Of a stretch of 64,000 nt of DNA, positions 12,882 to 24,529 are shown one piece after another. Positions within the stretch are counted from its first letter, which is position 1, and every line of letters begins with the position of its first letter. This DNA is from Branchiostoma lanceolatum (taxonomy: Eukaryota; Chordata; Leptocardii; Amphioxiformes; Branchiostomatidae). The stretch lies in NCBI RefSeq assembly GCF_035083965.1, contig NC_089735.1, positions 4,304,001-4,368,000 of the forward strand. The letters are read 5' to 3'. The notes under the pieces were generated by a model. That model searched no databases, was not told the DNA's origin, and saw only the letters and a list, made by a program, of their open reading frames with translations. Both the position numbers and the translations under genes were made by a program.

Positions 12882-15800
12882 GGCGATCACCCGCTGGCGG
12901 ACGGCACTTCAGAATCAATCAATACTCTCTAGAAGAGTACTTTGGAGCAGGAGTTAATGCTGATGACCGCTCTGCACCAAAGCTAGTGATCTCCTAGCAA
13001 AATCCAGCCGGGAATAAAATCCAGACAACGATCGATAGCGGGAGCTAGTAGCCTTGGCTCCCCTCCCATTCTGGTCATTAAAGTTTTAACTTGATTGGTC
13101 AGAGGGAAACGCTGCTGGGAGCACAACTCTCCCGTGTACAGTACTGTGTTCAGGAGGAAGACTTGGGTCTGCACTGTAGATGGTTTCCCTGGCCTATTTC
13201 TGTCACTGTCCATTCAGAGCACCTGTAAGGAAGAGAGTAAGATTTAGTGTGATGTCACCTGGGGTCGATAGATTGCCCGATGTCTACAAATTAAAAAGTA
13301 GACCTGAAACACTAAATCCTCCTGGAGCAGGTTATAATTACAGGGTAAGTGTTGGGTGGTGGCTGGGGCAATGGTGGGATCAAATATCACATTACAGAGT
13401 AACTGGTTTTAAGTGTTCATGATGGCTTTTGTGGAAATCAAGACTTTACAGAAGTGTGTTAACGTTAGTCGGACATAATTATAATTTCCTGGAAAAAGAA
13501 ATAAAAATTGCAGATGACTTCTCTAGCTGTAGGCCAATTTTCTTCTGGCTAACAAATGTGTGTTCAACGGTCAAAAGGGACTTAAACCACCTGTATTACT
13601 TTCTCCACCCAACCGATGTTAAAGTGATTACAAGATTTCGAAATCGACCACACCTGCCCCCCCCCCACAACAACAACAACAACAACATAATTTACAACAA
13701 CACTGCTACACACATACATTCACACCACAATTTTGTTTGTATACAAGCAATTCTGGTGGCAAATCAGATGCTACAATAGTGACGTAATATTTGAAGGATT
13801 ATTTGTTTCCGATCCACAAAAATCCGATGGATGTAGGTTAGAAAATTTGTCCGGAGGCAACACGTTTCGTCCCACAAGTGGGTGGAATAGAACCGCTGCC
13901 TGCGGGTTGAAATATCCCTGATCCCAAACCTGATCCCCGGGGTTTTATTTGCAGACAGACTCGGCACACACCAAGTGTCGTGGACCTCGTGCGAGCTTTG
14001 AGCCTTTGAACACACTGAAGTCTGTCCGGACTGGCAGAGTTCTGACCCGACATGTTCAGCTGGCGACATGTTTCACTGCTGCAGACGACAGTTTGACAGC
14101 TCGGGTACAAACTGAGCTCAGCACTGACCACCGTCCCGCGGGACAGGCGTTGTGGCAAAATTTAGCTCAGAAAGATCAAATTTACTTCAAGAAAGAACAA
14201 CAGGGAGTGTTGTTGGGATTAATACTACTCTTAGATCAAAGGTCTTGGCTGTGAGGCGTTGAAAAGGTGGTAAGAAGCCCGCCCTTGTCGTGAGACACGG
14301 GCGGCAGCAGTCGACAGTTTGTACGGTTGTCACTCAGGGGAGTCGGCTACAGTGTTAGCGGTCTCAACCCGTGACGTACAGTCCACAAAACGTTTCTCAC
14401 AACAACTAGATCTGCAGACTTCTTGCCAGGATTCTCACGTGGTCTTACGTTGCCATTCACGCCCAAAAATATAAATATTTACATACCTTGAGTCGGAAAC
14501 ATTGCGATCGATCGGGCCGGTTCCGATGCCAAATTTTTCGGTGCTATGATCAGCCGGAACTGAACGTTTGGACTATGTCCTGCCCGGGAAAACGCCTCTC
14601 CCGGATTTATTCCGCACTCCAAACAAACAGATCTTCTACCTGAACGTTCGAAAGCATTTCCCTACCTGATCCTACCTAACGATTACTCTAGAAGGCGCTA
14701 ATTTGCCTGAAAGTCACCAAACAAATCAGACAAATCCAAACACCCCAACCCGACTCGAGTCCTCCATGATACTCCCAGGTCACGTGATGCGGAATTGATT
14801 GGTCCGAACAAGTGTGCGTTCTCGTTCCCAGGGTGAGATCCCAACTGTTGCAGGAAGTCTTTGTTTGGCTGCACAGCGCCGCCCAGCGGCAGAATGAAAA
14901 ACTGACATCTGCACTGCTAATGTTGATTTGATTATATGGATGACGTTTATTGTAAATCGAAGAAAGCAGCTGCAAATGAGAAAATATATGCTTTAGATTG
15001 AAAAAAAAAATGAATTTCGGACAATGGATGCTCATGTCGTAGAATGATGAAGTCAATTTCAAAGTCAAAGTAGAATGATGTGAAAGAACAAGCTATACCA
15101 TACTCTGTGTGTTGAGTTTTTCTCATCCCTCCTGACCATGTAGATTTCATAATGAAGGCACCTTTCTTTTGCAAAACTTTTTTTTATGTGCACTGTTAAA
15201 ACTGTTAACACAACATTTTTTTCCATATCCTAGAACATGATTAATGTAACTGTGTTAAGGAAACTCTCTGGTCCATGTGTAACCCACCATTATGTTGCCT
15301 TTTCAGTGAGGACTAACAAGTTAACAGCCATCTTCCACCTTGAATTACTTTTATTTCAAAAGAAAGTTACTTAGTACATATAACAGGTGCCTTTGGGTGA
15401 TAGAAATATGAAAACAGTCATCATTGAAGTTTTTCTACAATACAAATCTTAGGCAAAGTTTTCTTGTTGGGTAACGTTAAGTCTCATTTTGTAATAAGAA
15501 TTAATATATCGTTTCACACACATACATGCATAACAGTGGCTAACTTCTACATTTCAATGATAGCTATCATGCAAAAATCAAACTACATGTATTACATTTA
15601 AAATTGATGAAGGCAAAACTACAGAAGAAAACATTTTACATTCAATAAACATTATCATTTCACAAACTGCAGATTGGTGCATTCATAAACAATATGTTCC
15701 AGGGTACATTTGATCCCATTCGAGACATTTAACGGATAATCTTCTGCTCAAAAACAAAAAAAGTGTTGATAATATGTACCTAATTGATTGCACATTTCGA

Positions 15801-16053
15801 ATCTGAATCTGCCCCTCAATTTGTAGTTTAATTCACAATATTTAACATTAACTGATTCCCACTATTCAAAATTTTTGACATACCCCGGTAACTACTAAGG
15901 TTCCTGAGCCTCTGAATATCTGTCTCCATGGGATTGCATCAAAATAAATGATTGTATATTAAAAACATTCAATAGTCTCTTATTGGTGGGAAATTGAGTG
16001 CTAGGCATGACAGGCACTTCTGCACAAATGAGTAAGTAACACCAGATTTCATT
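12882..16053. other. Intergenic region with GC-rich core
   Basis: Positions 13850-14900 are GC-richer than average and could hold the promoter of the minus-strand exon at 12813-12881. A C homopolymer followed by a CAA repeat lies at about 13657-13700. Positions 14940-16050 are AT-rich and I see nothing specific in them apart from the MZB1 3' flank. Open frames of about 100 aa here (for example 13764-14254 on both strands) overlap each other antisense and match nothing I recognise. Confidence 0.5.
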
Positions 16054-16059
16054 TTTATT
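16054..16059 (-). promoter_or_regulatory. Candidate poly(A) signal for the MZB1-like gene
   Basis: AATAAA on the minus strand, 15 bases beyond the stop codon at 16074-16076. The spacing is short; a more distal site may be used instead. Confidence 0.35.
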
Positions 16060-16073
16060 TCATGTAGATGTTG

Positions 16074-18239
16074 TCACAATTCTTCCTTGTCTTTCTCCGT
16101 TTTCTTGACTTTCTTATTCTTGGGGTGACAGGGTCCGTTGGCCTCCTTACACAAGAACTTCTCCAGAGTTGTCTTGCTCTTAAAGACGTCGTACAGCTCT
16201 TCCTCTCCTTCATTTCCCACGTAGCTGTAGCACATCTCCTTCAACCTGAGGAGATCAAAGAATTTGCACTTTGGACTGAAACACTGTAGAGTAGTCTATC
16301 ATCTTCCATAGCGAATTCCACAGCAGGCTTTTTGATATTACCATCTTTTTTATTTTATGATATTCTATACCCAGGGCTCGAAATAGTGGGTGCATGTGCA
16401 CCTGTGTGCACCCAAAATTGGAGCTGTGCACCTAATTTTTGACTGTGGGTGCACTGGTGCACCTAGATATTTTTGTAGGCTATAGGGTAAAGGTACTATT
16501 GTACACTAGTATGCAGAATATTCTTGAAATGTAAGTATCAGAAAAAGCAAAATAACCTTTTGTAACAGTTATACTTTTTTTTATGTATTATACTTGTTTG
16601 AAATTTTGAAGTTAGCTATAGAATTACAGATTGAATTTCTTAACTGACTTAAGAGCGTTAAACTTTGTACTTATGTTTTGCTGACATTCAACTTTATGTT
16701 GTGGTGCACCCAAAATTATTTCTGTGCACCTAATTTTTTTGGTTGGGTGCACCCGTGCACCTATTTCCAAAAATGAATTTTGAGCCCTGATACCATAATT
16801 GCTCATGCTCTGGTGCATGTAATGTTGCAACAGAAGTAAAGATCAGGGTTTTCTCCAATGCCCATAATTCTGTTATTTGACAGAATCTTGTTGCTATGGC
16901 CATTCCGTCATCTTCAATGGCATACAAGATTAGCATGTCTGCGGTGAAAAAGATGAGAAGTGCATAATTAATACAGGATAAGCCACACCAGGGATCCATG
17001 AACGAGGGTTTGCTGACACGAGGGAAGAAAACCTTGCCTCATGGAAGCCAGCCTAGTTGGCAGCTATGGTAATGGTCACTGTGACTAAGAGACAGTCGAT
17101 AACAACCCACTGCCTCATAAGGCGGTGGGTTTCCCTTTCCTTCTACCATGATGCACTAATATGAGTTTCCTTACCTGAACGGCCACTTCCCTCCTCCCTG
17201 CATGACTCCAGGTACGTCCTTTGTCTCCAGCCCAGCACCAGACAGCCTCTTCAGACCATCAACCTCCTTGATGCCATAGCTGAGGAAGAAAACAAAACAG
17301 TGAATTTTTGACCAAGAAAATTGACTTCATGATGAACTTCAGGTTTAATAACACCTTGACCAGGGTAGAAAATCATTTTGAACTGTTTGTCTGTTTGTAT
17401 TATGTATGCAAGTTGTTCTAAAAAGTAATACTCACTCATCCCAGGAGCTTTCGCACACCTCCTCAAATGTATCGATGATCTCAGACTCACTCAGGGGTTT
17501 CGTTCGCTTCTTGGTTACTTTCTTCAGTTTCTCTGTAAACTGAAGAAGAAAAAAAACATCAGTCCAACAAGTCATGACAAATGAAACGTCTGCTATCCCG
17601 TCAAGTGACCTCATATCCTGGCTGTTTCCAAGGACATTTTTCCAGTACATAGACTACATATAACAGCTCAGTGCCTGCAGTCTAATTTCGAGAACTGAAA
17701 CATGTCTTCTTTCATATACATGTAACATGTATAAAGGTCTTCTAAAGATATGCTCTCACACTTACCACACACCTGTGAAGTACACATGCACAACACACAT
17801 ACAACACACTTACCACACACCTGTACAATACACCTGTAAAGTACACCTGTCCAACACACTTGTACAACACTTGACCACACACCTTTGAAAGACAACTGAC
17901 CAACACACTTGTTAACCCACCAATAGAACAAACATGCACAACAACACACTTGACCACACACCCATATAACACACTTGTACACGACACCTGTACAAGCTTG
18001 TCCACACACATGTAGAACACACCTGTCCTCACCTGGTAAGCTATAATCCTACAGGCGTCACACTTCAAGTAGTCCGGCATGTGCATAGACTCGGACTCTT
18101 CACTGTTCACGTCTGGACCGGAGAACTTGATACTACCGAGAGACTGTTCTTGTTGTGCACGGGCACAGATGGTAAACAACAACACCAAAACAAAAGAAAC
18201 GTGCAACAACAACGCACTACAGTCAGCCGTAGCTGCCAT
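16074..18239 (-). CDS. MZB1: MZB1-like ER co-chaperone (canopy/saposin-like), 195 aa
   Basis: Four exons on the minus strand: 18239-18033, 17539-17436, 17279-17175 and 16245-16074. Phases fit and give 195 aa against 189 in human MZB1. Residues 1-28 form a signal peptide. The motif MPDYLKCDACRIIAYQ matches MZB1's HMPAHLRCDACRAVAYQ. Six cysteines (60, 63, 98, 144, 171, 178) suit the canopy/saposin fold. Further family blocks are SSWDDYG, EVDGLKRLSGAGL and GGKWPFR. The protein ends KEEL, an ER-retrieval signal like human REEL. In mammals MZB1 (pERp1) works in the ER lumen with GRP94 on immunoglobulin assembly; here a general secretory folding role is inferred. Intron 1 holds a minisatellite and the last intron a hAT-like MITE. 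Confidence in family is high; orthology rather than a general canopy relative is likely. Confidence 0.9.
16372..16789. mobile_element. hAT-like MITE with GTGCAC-rich ends, 5-bp TSD
   Basis: Starts CAGGGCTCGAAAT and ends ATTTTGAGCCCTG. Flanked by ATACC at 16367-16371 and 16790-16794. Repeated GTGCACC words next to both ends form inner inverted repeats. It lies in the last intron of the MZB1-like gene. Another complete copy is at 34520-34780, with partial copies at 10505-10620, 22812-23102 and 40330-40489. Confidence 0.8.
17741..18025. repeat. Degenerate minisatellite in MZB1-like intron 1
   Basis: Words such as CACACCTGTACAACACACTT recur with variation over about 285 bp. A long minus-strand open frame that runs from exon 1 into this block is a by-product of the repeat, not protein. 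Confidence 0.8.
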
Positions 18240-19717
18240 TCTGACAGAAAACTTGCTTACAGAATGCCAGTTCCACAGACTCTAGTTGTTTGTGAAGACT
18301 ACCGCAATGGTACACCGTCTACTGGACGAGAACAATTCGTTTGAAATTAAATTTTCATCGTGACGAGTGGCAGAGGTTGGACAAGTGGACCAATCCCGGA
18401 AGCACACGTTCGGACGCGTCATTCATACGGGCGTGACCCTTGTACACAGCGCCGACTTGTGAAATAAGTACGAACTGCAAGAGGATTTGCGAAAAGCAGG
18501 TTGAACAGAGGAACACCTTGGGTGTACCTGTCTCGACTTTTTGCGAATGTTCCATCCCGTCAAGTCAAATATTTGCGTAAACTTACTAAGCTTGAATTAC
18601 CCTTTGCACATGGAGCCGCTGAATAAGGTAGAATACGAAGCCCACTTTATAGTACATGTAGATTGTCATCTATATAGTAACGATATATATATTCTTTTAA
18701 TCATATGCATATTACTAGTACAAGAAAGTCTCCTCACTTCGAATCTATGGCTAGTACTGAGAAAGTCATTTTTCTTTTACGTTTTGACCATTCTATGTGT
18801 TAAAATAACCCATCTCAACTTATCTTCTTAACATCACTCAGAGACAAGAACTGATCATATGAAGCAGAACCTATATTGTAGATTCGTATTAGAAGTCTTG
18901 TCACTACATGTACTTTATTACGACTTTCATATTTGTATGTCTGTACATGAATGTAAAATAAAGACTATCGTCATTAAACTAAAACATAAGAATAACAGAT
19001 GGGTTATACATAAACCACTTTTTCTTGTAGGATGTCAGATGTTTGGGCTTCCTCTCTTACTCATTGTTCTGGGTGATGACGATATCATGGGTTTTCAGAT
19101 GGCTGTACAGTCCAATTTTGGATTGATGAAAGGTTCTTTTACTTAGCCTGAGTACCAGGCTTTTATAGCTTCCGTCCGCTACCCAAGCTCCGCTCCCGGC
19201 CGGTGCTGCCACACACTTGAAGCCGTCTTAGGAGGAATTGCGTTATGTGAATTACTGGTGACCCCTAATCAAATTTCAAGGAGAATGAAAAAGTATGGCA
19301 TCCGAAGAGCACCTTACAGTTTAAGCACCCGCGCAGTTGTTGTAAGCCACAGGTTGCTGCGTAACGTCGGCCACCATTGGACTAACTTTCTCTGCAATGT
19401 GTGCATCATGAAAAGATCAGTCAGCCTAAAGTGCAATCTACAATTCAACGTTAATGTTTATTCAACATACATGCCATTTTACAACTAGAAAACTGGAAAG
19501 AAATACTAGTACTGTAACTCTTGTTTCTTTCGCTTTATGTTCACTGTTTTCACCTCTGTACCGTGAACTTATCATCACCGTGAAAAAAAACTATTGCAAT
19601 CATTTATGATTCAGTCTGGCTACTGGTTTAGAATGGTTTAGAAGATTTCTATTCTGTAGTTTGTAGTTGGCCGTACGAAAGTCACCGTACTTTTTGTGGC
19701 GTCACTGAAGCTTCCCT
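18240..19717. other. Spacer between MZB1-like and MFSD4-like genes
   Basis: Contains the presumed promoter of the MZB1-like gene (18240 to about 18560) and AT-rich DNA. A TAGCCTGAG-type repeat end lies at 19144. A TA-flanked MITE fragment starts at 19510 (TACTGTAACTCTTG) and is related to 22209-22440. No gene seen. Confidence 0.5.
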
Positions 19718-19912
19718 TTACTCTCCAGAGTAGAAGAGGTTCGGCTAAGACTTGTCTGCGTCTTTTTAGGCCTTTTTGTCGGGCTTTCTACTTTGTCGGA
19801 GTCTTCTTGTCCGCCAGTCAAACCAGGAGAAAACCTAACAAATTTGATAGAAAGCCCGACAAAAAGGTCTAAACTGAAGACGCCAAGAAGAAGCCTCTGT
19901 GCTTGGAGAGTA
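19718..19912. mobile_element. Foldback MITE just beyond the MFSD4-like stop codon
   Basis: The ends TTACTCTCCAGAG and CTTGGAGAGTA, and the inner arms (GTCGGGCTTTCTACTTTGTC and its near complement), form a long hairpin. It is flanked by GCTTCCCT (19710-19717) and GCTTCCAT (19913-19920), an 8-bp duplication with one mismatch. Its near end lies 14 bases from the stop codon of the MFSD4-like gene, so it is probably transcribed as 3' UTR. Confidence 0.75.
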
Positions 19913-19926
19913 GCTTCCATGTCACT

Positions 19927-22900
19927 CTAGACCTTCGTGATTGCCTCAACTTCTGGTTCCTCATCCTCTTCCTCCTCCCCCGCCCTCTGCATCCTGTCCT
20001 TGAACAGGACAGACATGGAGAACTGCATGGTGAAGAACACCGCGATGGTGATCGCCATGTAGCCGATGTGGCCGTGAAACATGGAGTCTATCCCGGCGTA
20101 TTCGAAGAAGTACCCCGTAGCGTAGGTGCCGATCATGTTGCCGAAAGACGCTCCGACGAACATGACCACGACGAGGACACCCGTCAGGTCCAGGTAGTGG
20201 TTCGCCCAGGCCGAGCAGGCGGGGAAGACCGGGCCGCAGCAGAACCCGGCCACGCACGTCAGCACCCAGAACACCGTGCTGTCGTTAACTCCCCACACGG
20301 AGTACTCGATCCCGACGATCTGGAGCAGGAAGAGCGACACTCCGATCAGCAGGCCCACCGGCACCCAGTGGGACCCGAACCCGCCGAACCCTCGGCCCAG
20401 GAGGAAGAAAAGGAAGAAGCAAGAGTACACCAGAGAGGCGCCGTCTTTGTCAAAGAGTCCACTCTCCACACTGTAGGCAAAAAGGTACTCAAACAGACTC
20501 ACCTCCCCAGACAGGTACACCAGATAGAACAGGAACAACAGGACGACATAGAAAGACCCGAGAACAGGCTCTCCCTTCACGCACCTGCCGGGAGAGAAAA
20601 GTCCCTGGAAGGAACTCCAACACGACAGGAAACGTCTCCAAAACGGCTGCGCTTCCGGATCCGGATCTGAAGCGTCCGGATCAGTTTTTTTCTTCGATTT
20701 GAAGCAACCCAGAAAATCCGGACGAACAAGATCCGGCTGGTATTTTGGGGAGAAGTAGAAATGGAAGGACAAGAAGACGACAGAGACGGCAAAGGACACG
20801 AATGTGGGGATGAGGTAAGCTTGTTCGATCCTGGACGTCCGCCAGGCTTCCTCTACGGTGAGAGGGGGAGGGGTGACCGTGCCGTTGACTTCTGGACGCC
20901 GGGAGAGGAACGGCTGTGCCATGAAGGGGACGAAGAGCGCGATGAACGGGTACCCCATGTGGATGATGTGGAGCGCAGGCGCAGAGTTGTCCCCCCAAAG
21001 CTGGATCACCGTCACAGTACCAGCTGTAAGAATAAGTACAATGTAGATAAGATATCAACAGGCACTGATAATATTGAAAACATAATTTACGACATCCGTG
21101 AATAGTGGTAAGTCACGCAACCAAGTGTTTTATTCACACCGACGTTTCGGTGACCGTCTGTCACCTTTCTCATATGGCAATGCTGACTGGTTCACTTTGC
21201 CACTAGTGCACTGCAGCTATAGGCAGCTTGCAGATACGGTTGGGTCCGCATCTGTAACAGCGACACCTGTAGCTGGATTGCCCTAAGGAAGGTGACAGAC
21301 GGTCACCGAAACGTCGGCGTGAATAAAAGACTTGGCTGCGTAGATCTAGATTCGTATCCATTATTTACGATAGTGTTACTCACGTGCATGCATCTACGTA
21401 TACGTCGCACAATCTCTATCTTATGCGACAGTGATATAATGTCAGAATCGATATCGTCGACAATGATCTTCGACAAGCTTTTCCGTCACAAAACAGTTCA
21501 ATAATGTGCATGTAACGTTACAACACATCCACGTCACTGGCCTTGTTGTGCAGTGTCTGACGTACCCGCGTCAGTGGCTCCGTGCCCGAACCCTGTGAGT
21601 AGCTTACAGAAGCCGGTGAGCGTCAGAGAGCGGGACCAGGGCGTGCCGATAGAGCCGATCCCTGCCGACAGGAGGGAAGAAGCAATCACCATGTCCACCA
21701 GACCTGCAGCAGACCGGTAGAGAAACTTGTACAAAAAATCCACCATAAATATTTTAGCGCTAGCTTACAAAACGGTTACAAAATCATCCTTTTCTTCATA
21801 AATTCTCAAAGAATGCTTGGGCCACATTTCCAAACCGGGGCCCGGGAACGAAAAAATAAAAACGTATATCAAGAAATAAACACAATGTGTACGCATGGGT
21901 GACTACTGTGAATACAGAAATGTTCTTTGTGGTTTTATGTTCGCGGTTTTCGCGGTGAAATCTTCAGCGCGAACTTGAAACCATCGCAAAACTTTTTTCC
22001 CACCTATGACTGTAGCGCTACTATTGTTTCAAACGCGAACTTAAAACCACCGCTAACACTCCATTTTCTCCCTACCGCGAAATAAAACCATGCGAACTTC
22101 AATGTATTTACAGTATTTTGTTTACTCCTTGTGAGTTTTGCTTGTCTTTTATATCGTGACTTTTTTTTCCCGCAAACTACCCGGCCGGGCGCCTGTGACC
22201 CTTGGACATACTGTAATTCTTGTTTCTTTCACTGTAACTCTATGTTCACTGTACGTTTTCACTGTCACCCCTGTACCGTGAACTTATCATCTCCGTGAAA
22301 AAACCTGTTGTTATTATTTATGATTCCTTCACACATCCGTTCTGTAAATCCGCCACCGTGAAGTTAAAAGTTCAGTGAAAATGTCCATTTTCCTTACACC
22401 GTGAAATTTTGCTACCGTGAAGATAAGGTGAATTACAGTACCTGGGTATAGATCGACGACGACGCCCCCTACCATGTTGGAGAGGAAGTAGCCGACAGTG
22501 TGGCACAGCAAAGCTCGCGAGATTTCCTCGTAGTTCACGCCCAGCCGATCCTTCAGGTCGATCAGAGTGGGCGCCACCATGCGATGGTAAAGTCCCTTTC
22601 ACGGGGAGAAAGAGATTCAGTGTTCGAAATTTGATTATGGGGATTCTTTATTCTTTATTAAAAATTGCAACAAGACAATACATAATGGAACGCCAGGCAG
22701 CCAAGCTGATGTTGCGGAACACTTAACATTACAACTGCATTGAAATACAACAATAAAATACTAGAGACAATTCAGTACACAATTTTAAGTAATGCATTAC
22801 TTAATACGGATAGGCGCACTGGTATAACCTAAAATGTAGGTGCACAAAACAATTTTGGGTGCACAACATAAAACAAAGTAGAATTTCAGCGAAACATATT

Positions 22901-24529
22901 TACAAACCCTACCGTCTCTTTTAAGAACTTAAATCTGAAGTACAAAGTACATCACAGGTTATATTGCGGCTTTTTATCATACTTAGAATTACAAGAATAT
23001 TCCGTATACTTGTGTTCAATAGTACCTCTACCCTGTAGCCAACAAAAATGACTAGGTGCACTGGTACAATCACAGTCAAAAATTTTGGGTGCACAAAAGT
23101 GTCTTGTAGTCAATGCTGGTTATATTACACGAACGTTGAAAGGGAAGGTGTGCAACATTATTCAATAAGACTTCTTTCGGGGCCCGGGAGAATATTGTTG
23201 TTGAAAGTTCTGGCAAATAAATAACGAATAAGAAAATGTCTGGCAAGCAAACTTTTCTCCCCATTCCGGCTGATCCCCCTCATTTACTTTCAGCAATAGA
23301 AACCTCATGGAACTGGAAATCATTCCATCGTCCAGGCTGGTTAGCTATTTTCTCACCATAGCTATCCAGGCCAGGACCAGACAGCCAGTTTTGATGACGC
23401 GGTAGTCTCTCGCGTACTTCTTCAGATTGAGGATCTGCTGGATTCTCCACTGAAGCTTGCTCTGTGGTGAAATATCAACATATGTTAGAAAGTATTCTGA
23501 AACAACTGTAATTTCCAGCACAAATTTTCGACTGTACGACACCAGTCCTTGTTAAGGAGTGAGCAATCCACCGCTGGGATGACGTCACGTTATGCAGATA
23601 CACACGCGACTCGGTGAGCAGTGGATCATAGAGTAGCGGATTGCTCAATCCTTGACAAAGACTGGTGTCGTACAGTCGAACATTTGGGTAATCCAATTTT
23701 TGTGTTGGAAATAACTGTTAAAACTTGTTTCAGAATGATTTCTACCAACACAGATGAACTTTCAAGCTATGTTAGAAAGTAGGTTTCTTTTGCCACCTCA
23801 CTCAGACATAAAAAGCTGAAGCTAACCAAAAATATTCAGAGCAGCGCATCTACTTGGAGAGCTCCACGGCAAGGCTTGTTTTGAGACAAAGTACATTGTG
23901 ACAGGCCCCGCCCCCTCGACTTTTACTTTAATTTGAATATTTGTTTGCGAAGACCTCATTAGGTCTACTTACTTAACCTTAGTCGGTAGGGTAAAAGTCA
24001 TAGAAGAGAAAATAGATATCATCAGTGTATACGTAAGGAACACATACACATGGCATAAAGCTACTGCTGACATGTGAACTATATACATGTAAGCTATGGG
24101 AGGGAGTGAGTGAGTGACATATGAACACTAGCCTGAAAAGTTCTGATAGTACCCAGAGACTTTGTTCGGCATCTATTTTTTAACCTCATTGGTACTACAA
24201 ATGGTCATTGTGCTCGAAATACGTTCAATATAGTTCGAGTCGTTTGGCGTCAAATTTCATGTGTACAAATTGATTCGAGCAGTGAAAATATGGTACATAT
24301 TATTTACTACTACCCACACTAAGTAAATAACGCTAGCCTTTTCTTTCAGGACCATGCGTTGCACTTTTAAGGGCTGTCTCTTCCTACTGCTATGACTAGT
24401 GGATATATTGAACGGAGGAGATAACATTTTTACCTGAGGAAGGTCTCTGCCAGATTCCGACGGAGGGTTGGCACCAGTCTCTTCGGGCACGGTCCCGCCA
24501 TCGTGCGGCACTTCCCCACTCGTCGCCAT
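19927..24529 (-). CDS. MFSD4-like major facilitator superfamily transporter, 529 aa
   Basis: Five coding exons on the minus strand: 24529-24434, 23461-23357, 22595-22442, 21703-21566 and 21023-19927. All junctions keep phase and give 529 aa, close to the 510-520 aa of vertebrate MFSD4A/MFSD4B (the latter also called NAGLT1, sodium-dependent glucose transporter 1). Membrane segments start near residue 52, and APTLIDLKDRL (residues 74-84) is in the family's first-loop style. The block VTVIQLWGDNSAPALHIIHM (168-187) fits the MFSD4 LWG...AL.. segment. A charged cytoplasmic loop (about 270-300) separates the two halves, as in 12-helix transporters, and the C-terminus is acidic. The last exon encodes about two thirds of the protein. 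A sugar-transport role is inferred from the family only; the substrate cannot be read from sequence. The intron 3 donor carries a MITE insertion. Confidence 0.85.
21129..21329. repeat. Inverted repeat with GGTGAC...GTCACCGAAACGTC arms
   Basis: The left arm (21129-21170) and right arm (21293-21329) are inverted copies of a GGTGACAGACGGTCACC hairpin followed by GAAACGTCGG. The same motif recurs at 51719-51751 (inverted), and a diverged one (AAGGTTAAGC...AAAACGTTC) is near 34885-34915. It lies in the last intron of the MFSD4-like gene. The hairpin-plus-GAAACGT pattern recalls the hammerhead-bearing pseudo-LTRs of Penelope-like retroelements; this is a resemblance only. Confidence 0.55.
21904..22116. 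mobile_element. TA-flanked MITE, TACTGTRAATRCAG family
   Basis: Begins TACTGTGAATACAGAAATGT and ends GTATTTACAGTA. The interior has repeated GCGGTTTTCGCGG-type words and inner inverted repeats. TA at both ends fits a Tc1/mariner-type target. Relatives are at 43833-44005 and 59937-60143. Confidence 0.7.
22209..22440. mobile_element. TA-flanked MITE whose end forms part of a splice donor
   Basis: Ends are TACTGTAATTC (22209) and GAATTACAGTA (to 22440), with TA as the presumed target duplication. The right TA is also the T and A of the GTA donor of the MFSD4-like exon that ends at 22442 (minus strand CAG|GTACTG). The exon is therefore directly joined to the element. Confidence 0.75.
22812..23102. 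repeat. Diverged GTGCAC-rich hAT-like MITE relic
   Basis: Shares AGGTGCAC, AATTTTGGGTGCACA and TAGGTGCACTGGT words with the element at 16372-16789, arranged in inverted orientation at the two ends. The terminal CAGGG motifs are lost. It lies in intron 2 of the MFSD4-like gene. Confidence 0.55.
23527..23680. mobile_element. 154-bp MITE with TTCGACTGTACGACACCAGT ends
   Basis: The first 20 bases (TTCGACTGTACGACACCAGT) are repeated inverted at the right end (ACTGGTGTCGTACAGTCGAA, 23661-23680). A GAGCAATCC / GGATTGCTC pair sits inside. No clear target duplication. It is in intron 1 of the MFSD4-like gene, 66 bp from exon 2. Confidence 0.75.

Noticed and set aside
17668..18239. Long minus-strand open frame continuing from MZB1-like exon 1 (165 aa)
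   Set aside because: After the AYQ splice donor at 18032 the frame runs into a CACACCTGTACAACA minisatellite; the downstream exons restore the MZB1 sequence only if this is spliced out.
19903..20670. 255-aa plus-strand open frame rich in H, E, R and D
   Set aside because: It is exactly antisense to the MFSD4-like exon and its composition mirrors codon bias of the real frame.
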